33,478 bases of DNA from Thermoproteales archaeon (lineage in GTDB: Archaea > Thermoproteota > Thermoprotei > Thermofilales > Thermofilaceae): positions 1 through 33,478 of the forward strand of contig JAGGXB010000095.1 of assembly GCA_021163245.1 (NCBI GenBank), given 5' to 3'. Each line of letters opens with the position of its first letter. The stretch's first letter is position 1. Positions 18,301-25,347 of this stretch are shown here, piece by piece. The translations under genes were made by a program, and so were the position numbers. The notes under the pieces were generated by a model. The model was not told where the DNA came from. It saw only the letters and a program-made list of their open reading frames with translations, and searched no databases.

Positions 18301-19814
18301 TATTTTAATCCCCATTTTGCCGGTCTAATTAGATTCCAGTTTAGACCCCATTCCTCATCTGTTGCAAAACCGTAAATAATAGATAAAACTGTTGGAATCT
18401 GCGTCTTTAAATTTTCAATATCCACATACTCTAAAGATGCCTCTGGAACATGCCACCTAATCCTATGTGAATGTTGGGTTCTTATCGTAAAAGACGGTAA
18501 GCCAGCCACAAATGAGACCTCCGTATCTAGCGTATATGGATGTGTAGCAGTATCCCACCATGGATAAGTTAATGTATTTCCAGTCCGCTGAAAACCAATT
18601 CTAAATGGCTTCGATATATCTCCAATCTTTGAATGATAAATATTAAAATGTTTTAGCACATAGTCGCTTACAGCAGGCCAATAGACTTTTTCTATCCTAT
18701 CCCTTATCCAATAGTACCGGTTAATATAGTTAGACTGTAAACCATACTTAGACCAATATCCCATATAAACAAGTGATACTCCCTGAAAATCTGTAGAAAG
18801 ATCAATCCCGATCTCCAGCCATACCTTTTTACCCTTTTCAACGGTAGGAAATACATATTGTCTAACAAACTCTCTTGCCCCAGCCAAGCCTTGCCAATGT
18901 CCCGAATATGCTACAAATACAATCGTCCTCTTAGGCTTTATATTACTCAACAAACGCGCCAACTCGAGAAATGTAGCAATACTAGTCTGTTCATCTACAC
19001 TACTTGGTAAAGCCGGCACAATATTCCAAGTGTCATAATGAGTAGATACTACTATAATGTCATTTTTAGATTCTCCTTCTAATACACCTACAACATTATA
19101 TGCTTCCTGTAGTTTCCATTCCATTTTTAGTACAAATGCGGCTTCAATTTTCTCTCCTTTATTCAGTAATTTTATAATATGTTCAGCTGAACCAAGATCC
19201 ATATAAGCTCTTGGAAAATCTAATGGAGCATTTAAAAGTATTTTCCTCATTGCTTCGAAAGACAACATATTTTCAGATTCGATAAAAATAACAGCTTTTG
19301 CGCCAAGCCTTATAGCATTTAACCAGTTCAGCCCTGTATCAAAATCCATCAAAACTATACTTCCGTTAACATTTAATCCGTTGAAATCCTGAAGCCTTCC
19401 CTTTCCAACATAAATTAGTCGACCAGTAATCCCTTCAGGTGGCGTGTTACCCAATGCTACCAGATTAGGCCATAAGGCGTGTACAGGTATCTTTTTTCCT
19501 TCTACTAAAAGATATGCTTCTTTCTCAATTGGAACAGCTAACTTATATTTTTGATAAGAAGAATTATATCCAAGTTGTTTAAACGTATCAAGTATATATT
19601 TTGCAGCTCTATAAGCACCAGGATAACCAGTTACCAGCGATCCAAAGTTCCTTATTTTAATCATATCCTCCTTAATCCTAACATAGTCAATCTTCTCAAC
19701 TAGAGACATAACATTTTCTGGCTTGGATTCAGCTGTTTGATATCCTACAATTGAGAAAACTAACAATATCACAATCAAACTTAACAAAATTTTTTTAAAC
19801 TTGCCTCTAAACAT
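15339..19814 (-). CDS. M28-peptidase-like domain fused to FtsX-type membrane protein (paralogue 1)
   Basis: The protein has 1491 residues; start ATG at 19812-19814 with GGTGA 4 nt before it. A signal/anchor (8-26) leads to an M28-like zinc-peptidase head (about 35-485) with a PA-type insertion (about 130-200). Candidate metal residues are His259 and Asp261 (STHYDT), Asp274, Asp338 and His448/450 (RTQHSHR). The usual catalytic Glu-Glu pair is replaced by His306-Trp307 (YSGHWQGLAGAREF), so activity is doubtful. A beta region (about 500-750) and a helical stalk (about 765-812) follow. Then come three helices (818-838, 845-865, 872-896) and an FtsX module (helix 937-962, extracytoplasmic domain to about 1222, helices 1226-1250, 1268-1300 and 1312-1340, loop KERTKEINVYSVVGMSPTDI). 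A cytoplasmic tail of about 150 residues closes it. It is preceded by an OPT-like carrier gene (15 bp gap) and overlaps the second FtsX gene. Confidence 0.85.
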   Translation of the reverse strand: MFRGKFKKILLSLIVILLVFSIVGYQTAESKPENVMSLVEKIDYVRIKEDMIKIRNFGSLVTGYPGAYRAAKYILDTFKQLGYNSSYQKYKLAVPIEKEAYLLVEGKKIPVHALWPNLVALGNTPPEGITGRLIYVGKGRLQDFNGLNVNGSIVLMDFDTGLNWLNAIRLGAKAVIFIESENMLSFEAMRKILLNAPLDFPRAYMDLGSAEHIIKLLNKGEKIEAAFVLKMEWKLQEAYNVVGVLEGESKNDIIVVSTHYDTWNIVPALPSSVDEQTSIATFLELARLLSNIKPKRTIVFVAYSGHWQGLAGAREFVRQYVFPTVEKGKKVWLEIGIDLSTDFQGVSLVYMGYWSKYGLQSNYINRYYWIRDRIEKVYWPAVSDYVLKHFNIYHSKIGDISKPFRIGFQRTGNTLTYPWWDTATHPYTLDTEVSFVAGLPSFTIRTQHSHRIRWHVPEASLEYVDIENLKTQIPTVLSIIYGFATDEEWGLNWNLIRPAKWGLKYEYKTFQGFVTVYGEVVEYNFTSGWYSDIGKPSLYRMRSSASIYPFAAFYNFTDPGGRFIVNGIPPYDPTGGVQWLFDAWVLDENGKVIWATNTGWFGTQYTRTIVSALQPIAYVTIPVTPAIDIALLDIIDPQTLRRMSLIDWRYMDHSFLTETFSLNIFDFNTGAAIYMGTAYVSPWEGVAVAYIPPGYKVGFMIYRSDIYGRPIPLINASKEHREGVGYLVQKRIILTSRDMARDIVFLVKERYSKVALYQFRSYSAEFMIRNASYYYSKALSFYKEKIYDQSYMNFLKSWMWGSRAYTETMTLIDDTGRTSVFFFFIILVGAILLERLTISFRDKRAIFSIISFTVGMLVLFYFVHPALRIMSMSYIAILGIVTLLVFSIIAFIFFGEGIEITKKISTTILGYHEYEVPRVSIMVSSASISVENLKKRPLRTILTLVNIIVVVAALVSLSSVSYYSKLSMVPQIQKATYNGFFFKETDIPIWYDRYLMDYLRDVVGDKGVVYGRIWLYPEAWFPQGAAEIVTGKRSTLISAFLGLVPEEAAELLRIAGSAESAQIKEPFLGGTELKCIISDATAKDIGIGLGDTIRMWGLNFTVVGILDTHLLLGGQGLYRELDGYPIVPSSPEFVPDFEMIASIKKREVFDYKPIPWERMIIIPYDLAQKLGGYPATMSVRLKNSTTYEEALKIARDIVFPLTGITVYFGWDGKTFLIGQTNTFLALGLHSLIVLFIIAAANIMITMLGSVKERTKEINVYSVVGMSPTDIAVLFISEGIVLALVGSVLGFFLGYGLDSIFYSLGILPSYFIRNYASFLLIIGIILSILAVIIPSIYPGIIASRSVTPSLERKWKITSKPRGDLWEITLPLSVHTRKEIIGILRYLKEYYSGRGAVEKNFTVTNILEYSEDQMYLKFRVHLAPFELNLYQTVTLQGRRIAGNYTFIIILQRETGQRHAWIRSNRIFIDKVRKQLLVWRTLSTKIKDQYVIGK

Positions 19815-19829
19815 TTTCTCACCCCATAT

Positions 19830-21761
19830 TTAGTATGGCCATACCCATGTAGCCCGAGAAGCAAGTGACATAGCTACAAACAAGCCAACTACTATTGATG
19901 AACCGACTGCAAAACCTACCATTAACGCTGGTCCAGTCGTAGACCAATCTATACCTTTTCTAGCCATGTATTTGCTTAACCATACTCGATTTATAAGTGA
20001 TCCAATAAACAAAGCCATTGCTTGTGGAGGAAGTTGTGAAAGTCCACCAAGAAGACCTATAGCTGATACTGGAAAATTGAAGAACTTCATAGTAACTTCG
20101 TTTAGAGCCCCTAAACCAGCAAACAAAACTGCTGAAACCATTATAACATTCGGATACAATTTAATCTCTTTCGTCATCAATAGATAATCATTATATATTT
20201 GGAAAGGCCATCCTAGTGTTGATGAATAAACTATTGATGGAATGGGAGCCGCCCTCCATAGAAATTCTAAAGTTATCAATCCGAATACATTGGCTAATAT
20301 AATTACAAGCGCATACGCTTTAAGAAGACTTCCTGGTTTAGTTTTAGTATAATATGCAGCTCTGATCGTGTTAACCCAGGAAGGAGTAAGGTTTCCTGCT
20401 ATAACAAAAGTTCCTGTAGATGCTCCTCGGTTCATTCCACCAGAAAGAAAAACTGGCAGTAACCAGGCATCTACATTATTATATCCCATAAAGTATAGAG
20501 TAGACTGCCATAGCAAGGGTATTGTTGTTGGAAAACCTAAATCACCTATGATTCGGCTTCCCAGAGTAGCGAAAATAAACGAAGCTCCAAGCGACAATAC
20601 AGTTGCTAAGAACACCAATTTAGGCATTAATAACCAGAATAGCAGAATTGTACCTATACCTCCGCCGATATATAAAAGGAGAATAACCTTTAGAGGAGGA
20701 TATCCTAATTTCTGCATTTCTCCACCTTTGATGATAGAAAACGCTTTAAACGTCTGAATAATATACTTAGCGTTACGTACGAGAACAAATAAGGCCAAAC
20801 CCACCATGGCTCCAAACTGGGGAGAAAGCCATATTCTAAGCCATGAACGTTGCTGTAAAGCAGACATATTCATTCCATATCTAAATTCTTTAGCCCACTC
20901 TGGAAAGATATTGGGAAAATATCTAAGGAAGATATGATTTCCGAATATCCAAAACGCAACAGATCCTAAGAATATATATGTTGCTGTTGATAAAGGTAGT
21001 AACATACCGTAGAAGTATGTTAGAATATCGGTGGATACACCTATTATAGCGCCTGGCATTGCATATTCTGTGAATGGGATAAGTTCATACACATTCATTA
21101 GAATTCCTCCTGCCATCAATCCCATCCTTTGTAACAATGCGTATGCAGCTCCGATATATGCTCCTAATATGAAAGGATACCATATCTTTGGTTCTCTTGT
21201 TGCTAATACTCTAGAGATCGAGGCATCTAAGACGGCGAATGGAAAGTCTAACTTGTTAACTTCTATGAATAAATATGAGTTAATCATCGTCATCGAAAAT
21301 TCTTGCATAAAGTAGAAAGTTAGAAAAGCTGCGAGTATAATAAGCGGAAGAGCTACTTCAGGTCTTAGAAAAGTTCTACTATTTATGATATTAATATTTG
21401 GAGCTAGCCATGAAGGTATTAGATCAGGAAGTGGTCTTCCATTTACTGTTAAATTTTTGCTTAGAGGTATTACTTTTATAGCAAATACCTGTAACAAACC
21501 TAATGCGATTACTTGTCCCCCAATCGATGAAGATAACTGTAGGCTTTCATAAATGGTTAAGATCTCGTGAGAATTCAAATCTCTGCCAGAATTTCTCGCG
21601 AAGAACCAGAAAATTAATAGTATAATATACACTAATACTCCGCTTATTCCCGGAAGATCTGATATGGTAGTATATATTATTATGGGTGTAAATATAGCTG
21701 ATGCCAATATAATTGATAAAAGTGTAATCCATGTGAGACCGCTTCTAAATTCCTCAGCCAT
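19830..21761 (-). CDS. OPT-like polytopic carrier (DUF6785-type), paralogue B
   Basis: The product has 643 residues and is almost entirely membrane, with about 14-16 hydrophobic helices. It resembles DUF6785/OPT-superfamily carriers. The segment YLFIEVNKLDFPFAVLD (about residue 167) corresponds to the family's conserved cytoplasmic loop with a 'FP' after charged residues, and the partner gene product has ERLPFPAAVP at the same point. FGLITLEFLWRAAPIPSI and the PVSAIGLLGGLSQLPPQ region are other polar breaks between helices. OPT carriers import oligopeptides or metal-chelates with protons; for this group the substrate is unknown. Start ATG 21759-21761 with purine-rich GGGGTAGG upstream. It lies 85 bp downstream of paralogue A and 15 bp before the M28-FtsX gene, so it is probably co-transcribed with both FtsX genes. 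Confidence 0.7.
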   Translation of the reverse strand: MAEEFRSGLTWITLLSIILASAIFTPIIIYTTISDLPGISGVLVYIILLIFWFFARNSGRDLNSHEILTIYESLQLSSSIGGQVIALGLLQVFAIKVIPLSKNLTVNGRPLPDLIPSWLAPNINIINSRTFLRPEVALPLIILAAFLTFYFMQEFSMTMINSYLFIEVNKLDFPFAVLDASISRVLATREPKIWYPFILGAYIGAAYALLQRMGLMAGGILMNVYELIPFTEYAMPGAIIGVSTDILTYFYGMLLPLSTATYIFLGSVAFWIFGNHIFLRYFPNIFPEWAKEFRYGMNMSALQQRSWLRIWLSPQFGAMVGLALFVLVRNAKYIIQTFKAFSIIKGGEMQKLGYPPLKVILLLYIGGGIGTILLFWLLMPKLVFLATVLSLGASFIFATLGSRIIGDLGFPTTIPLLWQSTLYFMGYNNVDAWLLPVFLSGGMNRGASTGTFVIAGNLTPSWVNTIRAAYYTKTKPGSLLKAYALVIILANVFGLITLEFLWRAAPIPSIVYSSTLGWPFQIYNDYLLMTKEIKLYPNVIMVSAVLFAGLGALNEVTMKFFNFPVSAIGLLGGLSQLPPQAMALFIGSLINRVWLSKYMARKGIDWSTTGPALMVGFAVGSSIVVGLFVAMSLASRATWVWPY

Positions 21762-21817
21762 TCAACCTACCCCTAATCCAAGATAAATTAGTTAATATTG
21801 TTTTAAAAAATATAATA

Positions 21818-21837
21818 AATATTTTCCGAAAAATATT
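21818..21837 (-). terminator. Hairpin followed by T-rich tract between the two carrier genes
   Basis: The arms AATATTTT (21818-21825) and AAAATATT (21830-21837) are a perfect inverted repeat with a CCGA loop, starting 10 bp after the stop of the upstream carrier gene. On the minus strand it is followed by TTATTATATTTTTT. It can be read as a terminator or attenuator of the first carrier gene, or as the core promoter/operator of the second, whose start is at 21761. The sequence does not decide between them. Confidence 0.4.
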
Positions 21838-21846
21838 AAAAATGGT

Positions 21847-23901
21847 TTACGGAACGAAATGTACATTGAATGACGGAAGAGCTACAACGAATAATTCATT
21901 TAGTGCCGCAAATATATAGAAGAAGCCATAACCCATTGAAAATCCTGCAACTGCAGGTAAAGCTCTTTCCTCGTAGAGTTTTGGTCCACCAAACCTCAAT
22001 ACAAGGTACTTAATTATTAATGCTAGTAAAGCATTGATCCAAATGCCTTCAAACCATCCTATAGCTGCTGTAATGCCTATAGGATCGATAAAGAATGCTG
22101 GAAATCTCATCCTAATTAAGTATATAGCGAAGACTGTAATGATTCCCGATAAGGATAATCCTAGAGCATATCCGGGATTCTGCCAAGCCCAGTCAGGCCA
22201 TACTGTAGCAACTACATTAGCTCCTAAAACATCCCTTATAAAGTCTCTTGTACTTTCAGCAAACCATCCTTGTGACTTTAGACCACCTGTGTGATGAACA
22301 AACCATAAGGCAAAGAAGTTACCGTAGAATACGGCTATAACTGTAAGTATAATAAGCATCTTAAATACATCCCATGGTTTTGTCTTTGTATCGTAGGCGA
22401 CTTTAAATGCTTGGAACGTGAACCATGGAGACTGTGCTCCGAACCATTCCATGGACATATATGATAAGACGGCAGGCATAGCCCAATTACTCTGTAGAGT
22501 TGGTAATTTACCAGGCCATGCACCTGAAATAACACCGGTTGTCCATAATGTCTGCTCAGCGAAGAAATTCCCCCATGGCTCCATATAAGTCCATCCAGCT
22601 AATTCACCAAAGTATCGAATCGACGCTAATGTAAATATTAGCCATAGGACAAATGCCCAAAGTGCAGTGAGCACAGGTGCACCAACTCCTATTAGAAAAG
22701 CAACATACAACACTGAAAACAGGATTGTTATATAAGATACTAGTTTTAGAGAAGCACCATATTCTTCAACATCTTTTTTAAGCGCAGAGAATAATTGTTT
22801 AAATCTTGGTAATAATAGGTAAAGCATCCAAAGACCTATACCCACGTCAATACCCCATCCATTCCAATAGTAGTATGGAAATGGCGGTATTTTTCTATAG
22901 TTCTTAGCTAAGTTTGCTGGCCAACCAGCAAACCAAACTAGTGAATTAGGCACAATAACAGCTAGTACAAACCAAGTTAACACTATTGTGATTAACGTGT
23001 CAAATGGGGCAAGAACAAGGACTGCCATAACAGCTATCATTATCTTGGGATTCCAATATTTAGTTACAGGTAGGAAGCTTTTTACGAATGGTTCAAATCT
23101 AATTCTTTGTTCACCCCACCAGGAAGCTGCAGGTATTAACGGTATTACTTCCGCTAATACTGGTTGTAACGAGAAAATTAAGCCTATTAGGAAAAAGATC
23201 CAATATGTCTTAGACATGAGGTTCTTGAAATCAAATAATCTAGGTTTCTCGTCGGGTGACTGGCTTGTACCTAATATAATTGTCTGTGAAGTTGGAACAG
23301 CTGCAGGAAACGGTAATCGCTCATCTTCAATCAAAGGTTTCCATAAAACATACATCCATGCATATGACATTATCATCCATATGAGGGTCCAGAGAGAAAC
23401 AACTAGCATAGGAGTCATCCAGGCTCCCCAATCTATACTTTCGCCAGGTGAAATTCCGTTCCAAAGTAAATCTATAGCTTTTTGAGATGAAGGTAGGAAA
23501 TAGCTAGGAACCAATTTTTGGTAGAATTGGTTGAATGGAGATACAGCCATAGCTGCTGAGAAATAAAATAGTGTGTCAATAACCATCTCTTGTATTCCTT
23601 CGTTTGCGTATCCGCTCATCCAGTATGTTATTCCCATTAACATATAGCCTGCAAGTGTTGCCATAGTCATTTCTTGTGGATTTAAATGGAATTTCTTTGA
23701 AGCTCTTCTAAGAAGTTCAAATACTATTACAAGCTGAATAGGACTTAGCCAGAAACCAGTATAAGTTGCAGGTTTTGTTGACATGTTTTGTAGGAGAAAA
23801 GCTATTGGAAAACCTATTAATATTGTCAGAACTGCTATAGTGATTCCTTTAATCGTAAAACCACTCAAAAACATTTCTTCTTTCTTACTCTCCTGGGACA
23901 T
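21847..23901 (-). CDS. OPT-like polytopic carrier (DUF6785-type), paralogue A
   Basis: The protein has 684 residues and about 15-16 hydrophobic segments. The loop WKPLIEDERLPFPAAVPTSQ (about residues 187-206) is the hallmark that made me call DUF6785: charged residues, then LPFP, then a small-residue run. It is preceded by the helix pair containing WGAWMTPMLVVSLWTL. A second conserved-looking region, PWGNFFAEQTLWTTGVISGA, follows midway. It has a short cytoplasmic N-terminus (MSQESKKEEMF) and no signal peptide. With the next gene it likely forms a two-subunit carrier, since both are the same fold and adjacent. Upstream there is a 170-bp gap with its own promoter elements, so the cluster probably starts here. 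Substrate unknown; peptides are the best guess because of the M28-like neighbour. Confidence 0.7.
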   Translation of the reverse strand: MSQESKKEEMFLSGFTIKGITIAVLTILIGFPIAFLLQNMSTKPATYTGFWLSPIQLVIVFELLRRASKKFHLNPQEMTMATLAGYMLMGITYWMSGYANEGIQEMVIDTLFYFSAAMAVSPFNQFYQKLVPSYFLPSSQKAIDLLWNGISPGESIDWGAWMTPMLVVSLWTLIWMIMSYAWMYVLWKPLIEDERLPFPAAVPTSQTIILGTSQSPDEKPRLFDFKNLMSKTYWIFFLIGLIFSLQPVLAEVIPLIPAASWWGEQRIRFEPFVKSFLPVTKYWNPKIMIAVMAVLVLAPFDTLITIVLTWFVLAVIVPNSLVWFAGWPANLAKNYRKIPPFPYYYWNGWGIDVGIGLWMLYLLLPRFKQLFSALKKDVEEYGASLKLVSYITILFSVLYVAFLIGVGAPVLTALWAFVLWLIFTLASIRYFGELAGWTYMEPWGNFFAEQTLWTTGVISGAWPGKLPTLQSNWAMPAVLSYMSMEWFGAQSPWFTFQAFKVAYDTKTKPWDVFKMLIILTVIAVFYGNFFALWFVHHTGGLKSQGWFAESTRDFIRDVLGANVVATVWPDWAWQNPGYALGLSLSGIITVFAIYLIRMRFPAFFIDPIGITAAIGWFEGIWINALLALIIKYLVLRFGGPKLYEERALPAVAGFSMGYGFFYIFAALNELFVVALPSFNVHFVP

Positions 23902-23902
23902 A

Positions 23903-23926
23903 AAAATCCCCTTTTTAGAGGATTTT
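23903..23926 (-). promoter_or_regulatory. Inverted repeat at the start of the carrier/FtsX cluster
   Basis: The arms AAAATCC (23903-23909) and GGATTTT (23920-23926) lie immediately upstream of the ATG at 23901. On the minus strand the repeat includes the GGGG ribosome-binding stretch. A TATA-like AT run lies just upstream (about 23928-23940). The repeat thus sits where a repressor would block initiation, or as an RNA hairpin would hide the ribosome-binding site. It is a candidate switch for the cluster. Confidence 0.45.
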
Positions 23927-24071
23927 AATAATATATTTTAAACAAAAAATATATAAAGTTATCTTAATATAATCTTATCAATTTTTATGCTATTGGTAAC
24001 ATCTATTTTATCCAATTGGAAAATAAAGGAGATTAGACAATTACATAACATTTTTTAGTTAATGAGATAAT

Positions 24072-25247
24072 TCAATGTAACTGAACTATTTCATTTATTT
24101 GAGCTAACAATATATCAGCTGTTCTTGGACCTAGACTCATAGATTCCTCATATTTATTAGGCGTCCAATCCTCTACATCAATTATATAACCTATCTCATC
24201 ATTTCCGAGACCAACTAAAAACTTATATGGTGCTTTTAACAAGTTTTTTGCTTTCAAACCTACTTTAGGTAGAGGTTCACCTGGTAATGTAATAATGTGA
24301 ATTAGAGAACCAATCTTTAATGAACAAATTTGGGAATCTACGTATTGTTCCCTATCAAAGCTACGTTTTATCACACCTCTTTTACTTGCATTTATTAACT
24401 TTTTATTTTCTACAGGTAAAATGATATTTTTACAAATTACATTTAAGCTCCCAGAAGATAGATATTTAATTTCATCACTATGCATTGTTGCTAAGATAGA
24501 TTCCGCAATTGTGCTTCCAACTCTTTCAGCTTCTTCAAATGTATGTGCCTTTACATCAGGAGTTATCATTCCACCTAAAGCACCATTTAGAAAAACACCA
24601 ATACCACCTAACTCCTCTTCAAGTTTTTTTAGAAGATAAAAAACATAATCCGCAGTAATTAGCTTGTTATCACTCCATAAAACTTCTGGATGTAACCCAA
24701 AATTTATAACAAAACCTAAATTATTTTTCGAACTTTTAGATTTCATTAACATTACTGATATATCTTTATCCATTAGACCTGGATCTCTACCATTTCTAGC
24801 TACACCTTCTGGAATTTTTGAATATCCAACAATTATACTAGTTTTCTCTATTTTGCTTTCCGCTTTCTCTATAGATTCAGAAATTTTATTCAATACTAAA
24901 CTTAAATAATCTTCATCTAAACCACTTTTGTCCTCTGATGGACCCCATATCCCTATGAGATCAGGCGTAGAATGACAGTGCGAAGATCCTATTATGACAT
25001 ATATATCTTTTTTAAGAAATTTTTCTTGAATCTGTTTAACATAATTATACATTAAACCGATAGAATCTAAACCTACTATTGCAACACTAATTTTATCATC
25101 AGATAAAATAGTTGTTCTTACGTAAATATCATCATGTACGCCTTCACTAAGTCTGTTACCACTTAAACCCGCCAAATAAACTGGCTTTTCAGGAGTAATA
25201 ATAGTCTTATCGAAACCCGCGTAAAGACCTATAATTTTTGACAACAT
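24072..25247 (-). CDS. Neutral/alkaline ceramidase-like hydrolase (N-terminal domain fold)
   Basis: I choose the ATG at 25245-25247 (391 residues), because longer starts would run into the divergent gene's promoter and add a stretch unlike the family. The opening GLYAGFDKTIITPEKPVYLAG matches the family's start. IGSSHCHSTPDLIG (86-99) is the metal-binding His-x-His motif (His90, His92), followed by an NFGLHPEVLW histidine and an LNGALGGMITP strand. The family hydrolyses amides such as ceramide, but many prokaryotic members have unknown amide or ester substrates. No signal peptide is seen, so the protein is probably cytoplasmic, unlike secreted bacterial ceramidases. It is divergent from the propeller/toroid gene across 100 bp and upstream of the carrier cluster on the same strand with a 170-bp gap. 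Confidence 0.78.
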   Translation of the reverse strand: MLSKIIGLYAGFDKTIITPEKPVYLAGLSGNRLSEGVHDDIYVRTTILSDDKISVAIVGLDSIGLMYNYVKQIQEKFLKKDIYVIIGSSHCHSTPDLIGIWGPSEDKSGLDEDYLSLVLNKISESIEKAESKIEKTSIIVGYSKIPEGVARNGRDPGLMDKDISVMLMKSKSSKNNLGFVINFGLHPEVLWSDNKLITADYVFYLLKKLEEELGGIGVFLNGALGGMITPDVKAHTFEEAERVGSTIAESILATMHSDEIKYLSSGSLNVICKNIILPVENKKLINASKRGVIKRSFDREQYVDSQICSLKIGSLIHIITLPGEPLPKVGLKAKNLLKAPYKFLVGLGNDEIGYIIDVEDWTPNKYEESMSLGPRTADILLAQINEIVQLH

Positions 25248-25347
25248 ATATATTTTTCGTAAAATGTGATAATTATTTTTAATCTTCGGTAATATTAAAT
25301 TTTTATTTGATGTTAAATAAGCAATATTTTTGAAGTATGGTGAAAAG
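25248..25347. promoter_or_regulatory. Divergent promoter region
   Basis: This 100-bp AT-rich gap separates the ceramidase-like gene (start 25247, minus) from the propeller/toroid gene (start 25348, plus). Candidate TATA stretches are about 25271-25284 (read on the minus strand, near-leaderless start) and about 25298-25310 (plus strand, leaving a leader of about 20 nt). GGTGA at 25339-25343 is the ribosome-binding site for the plus gene. Assignment of the boxes is tentative. Confidence 0.4.

Noticed and set aside
22988-23485. 165-codon plus-strand open frame inside the first carrier gene
   Set aside because: It is antisense to a membrane protein with conserved loops. The translation shows no domain or codon pattern of a real gene.
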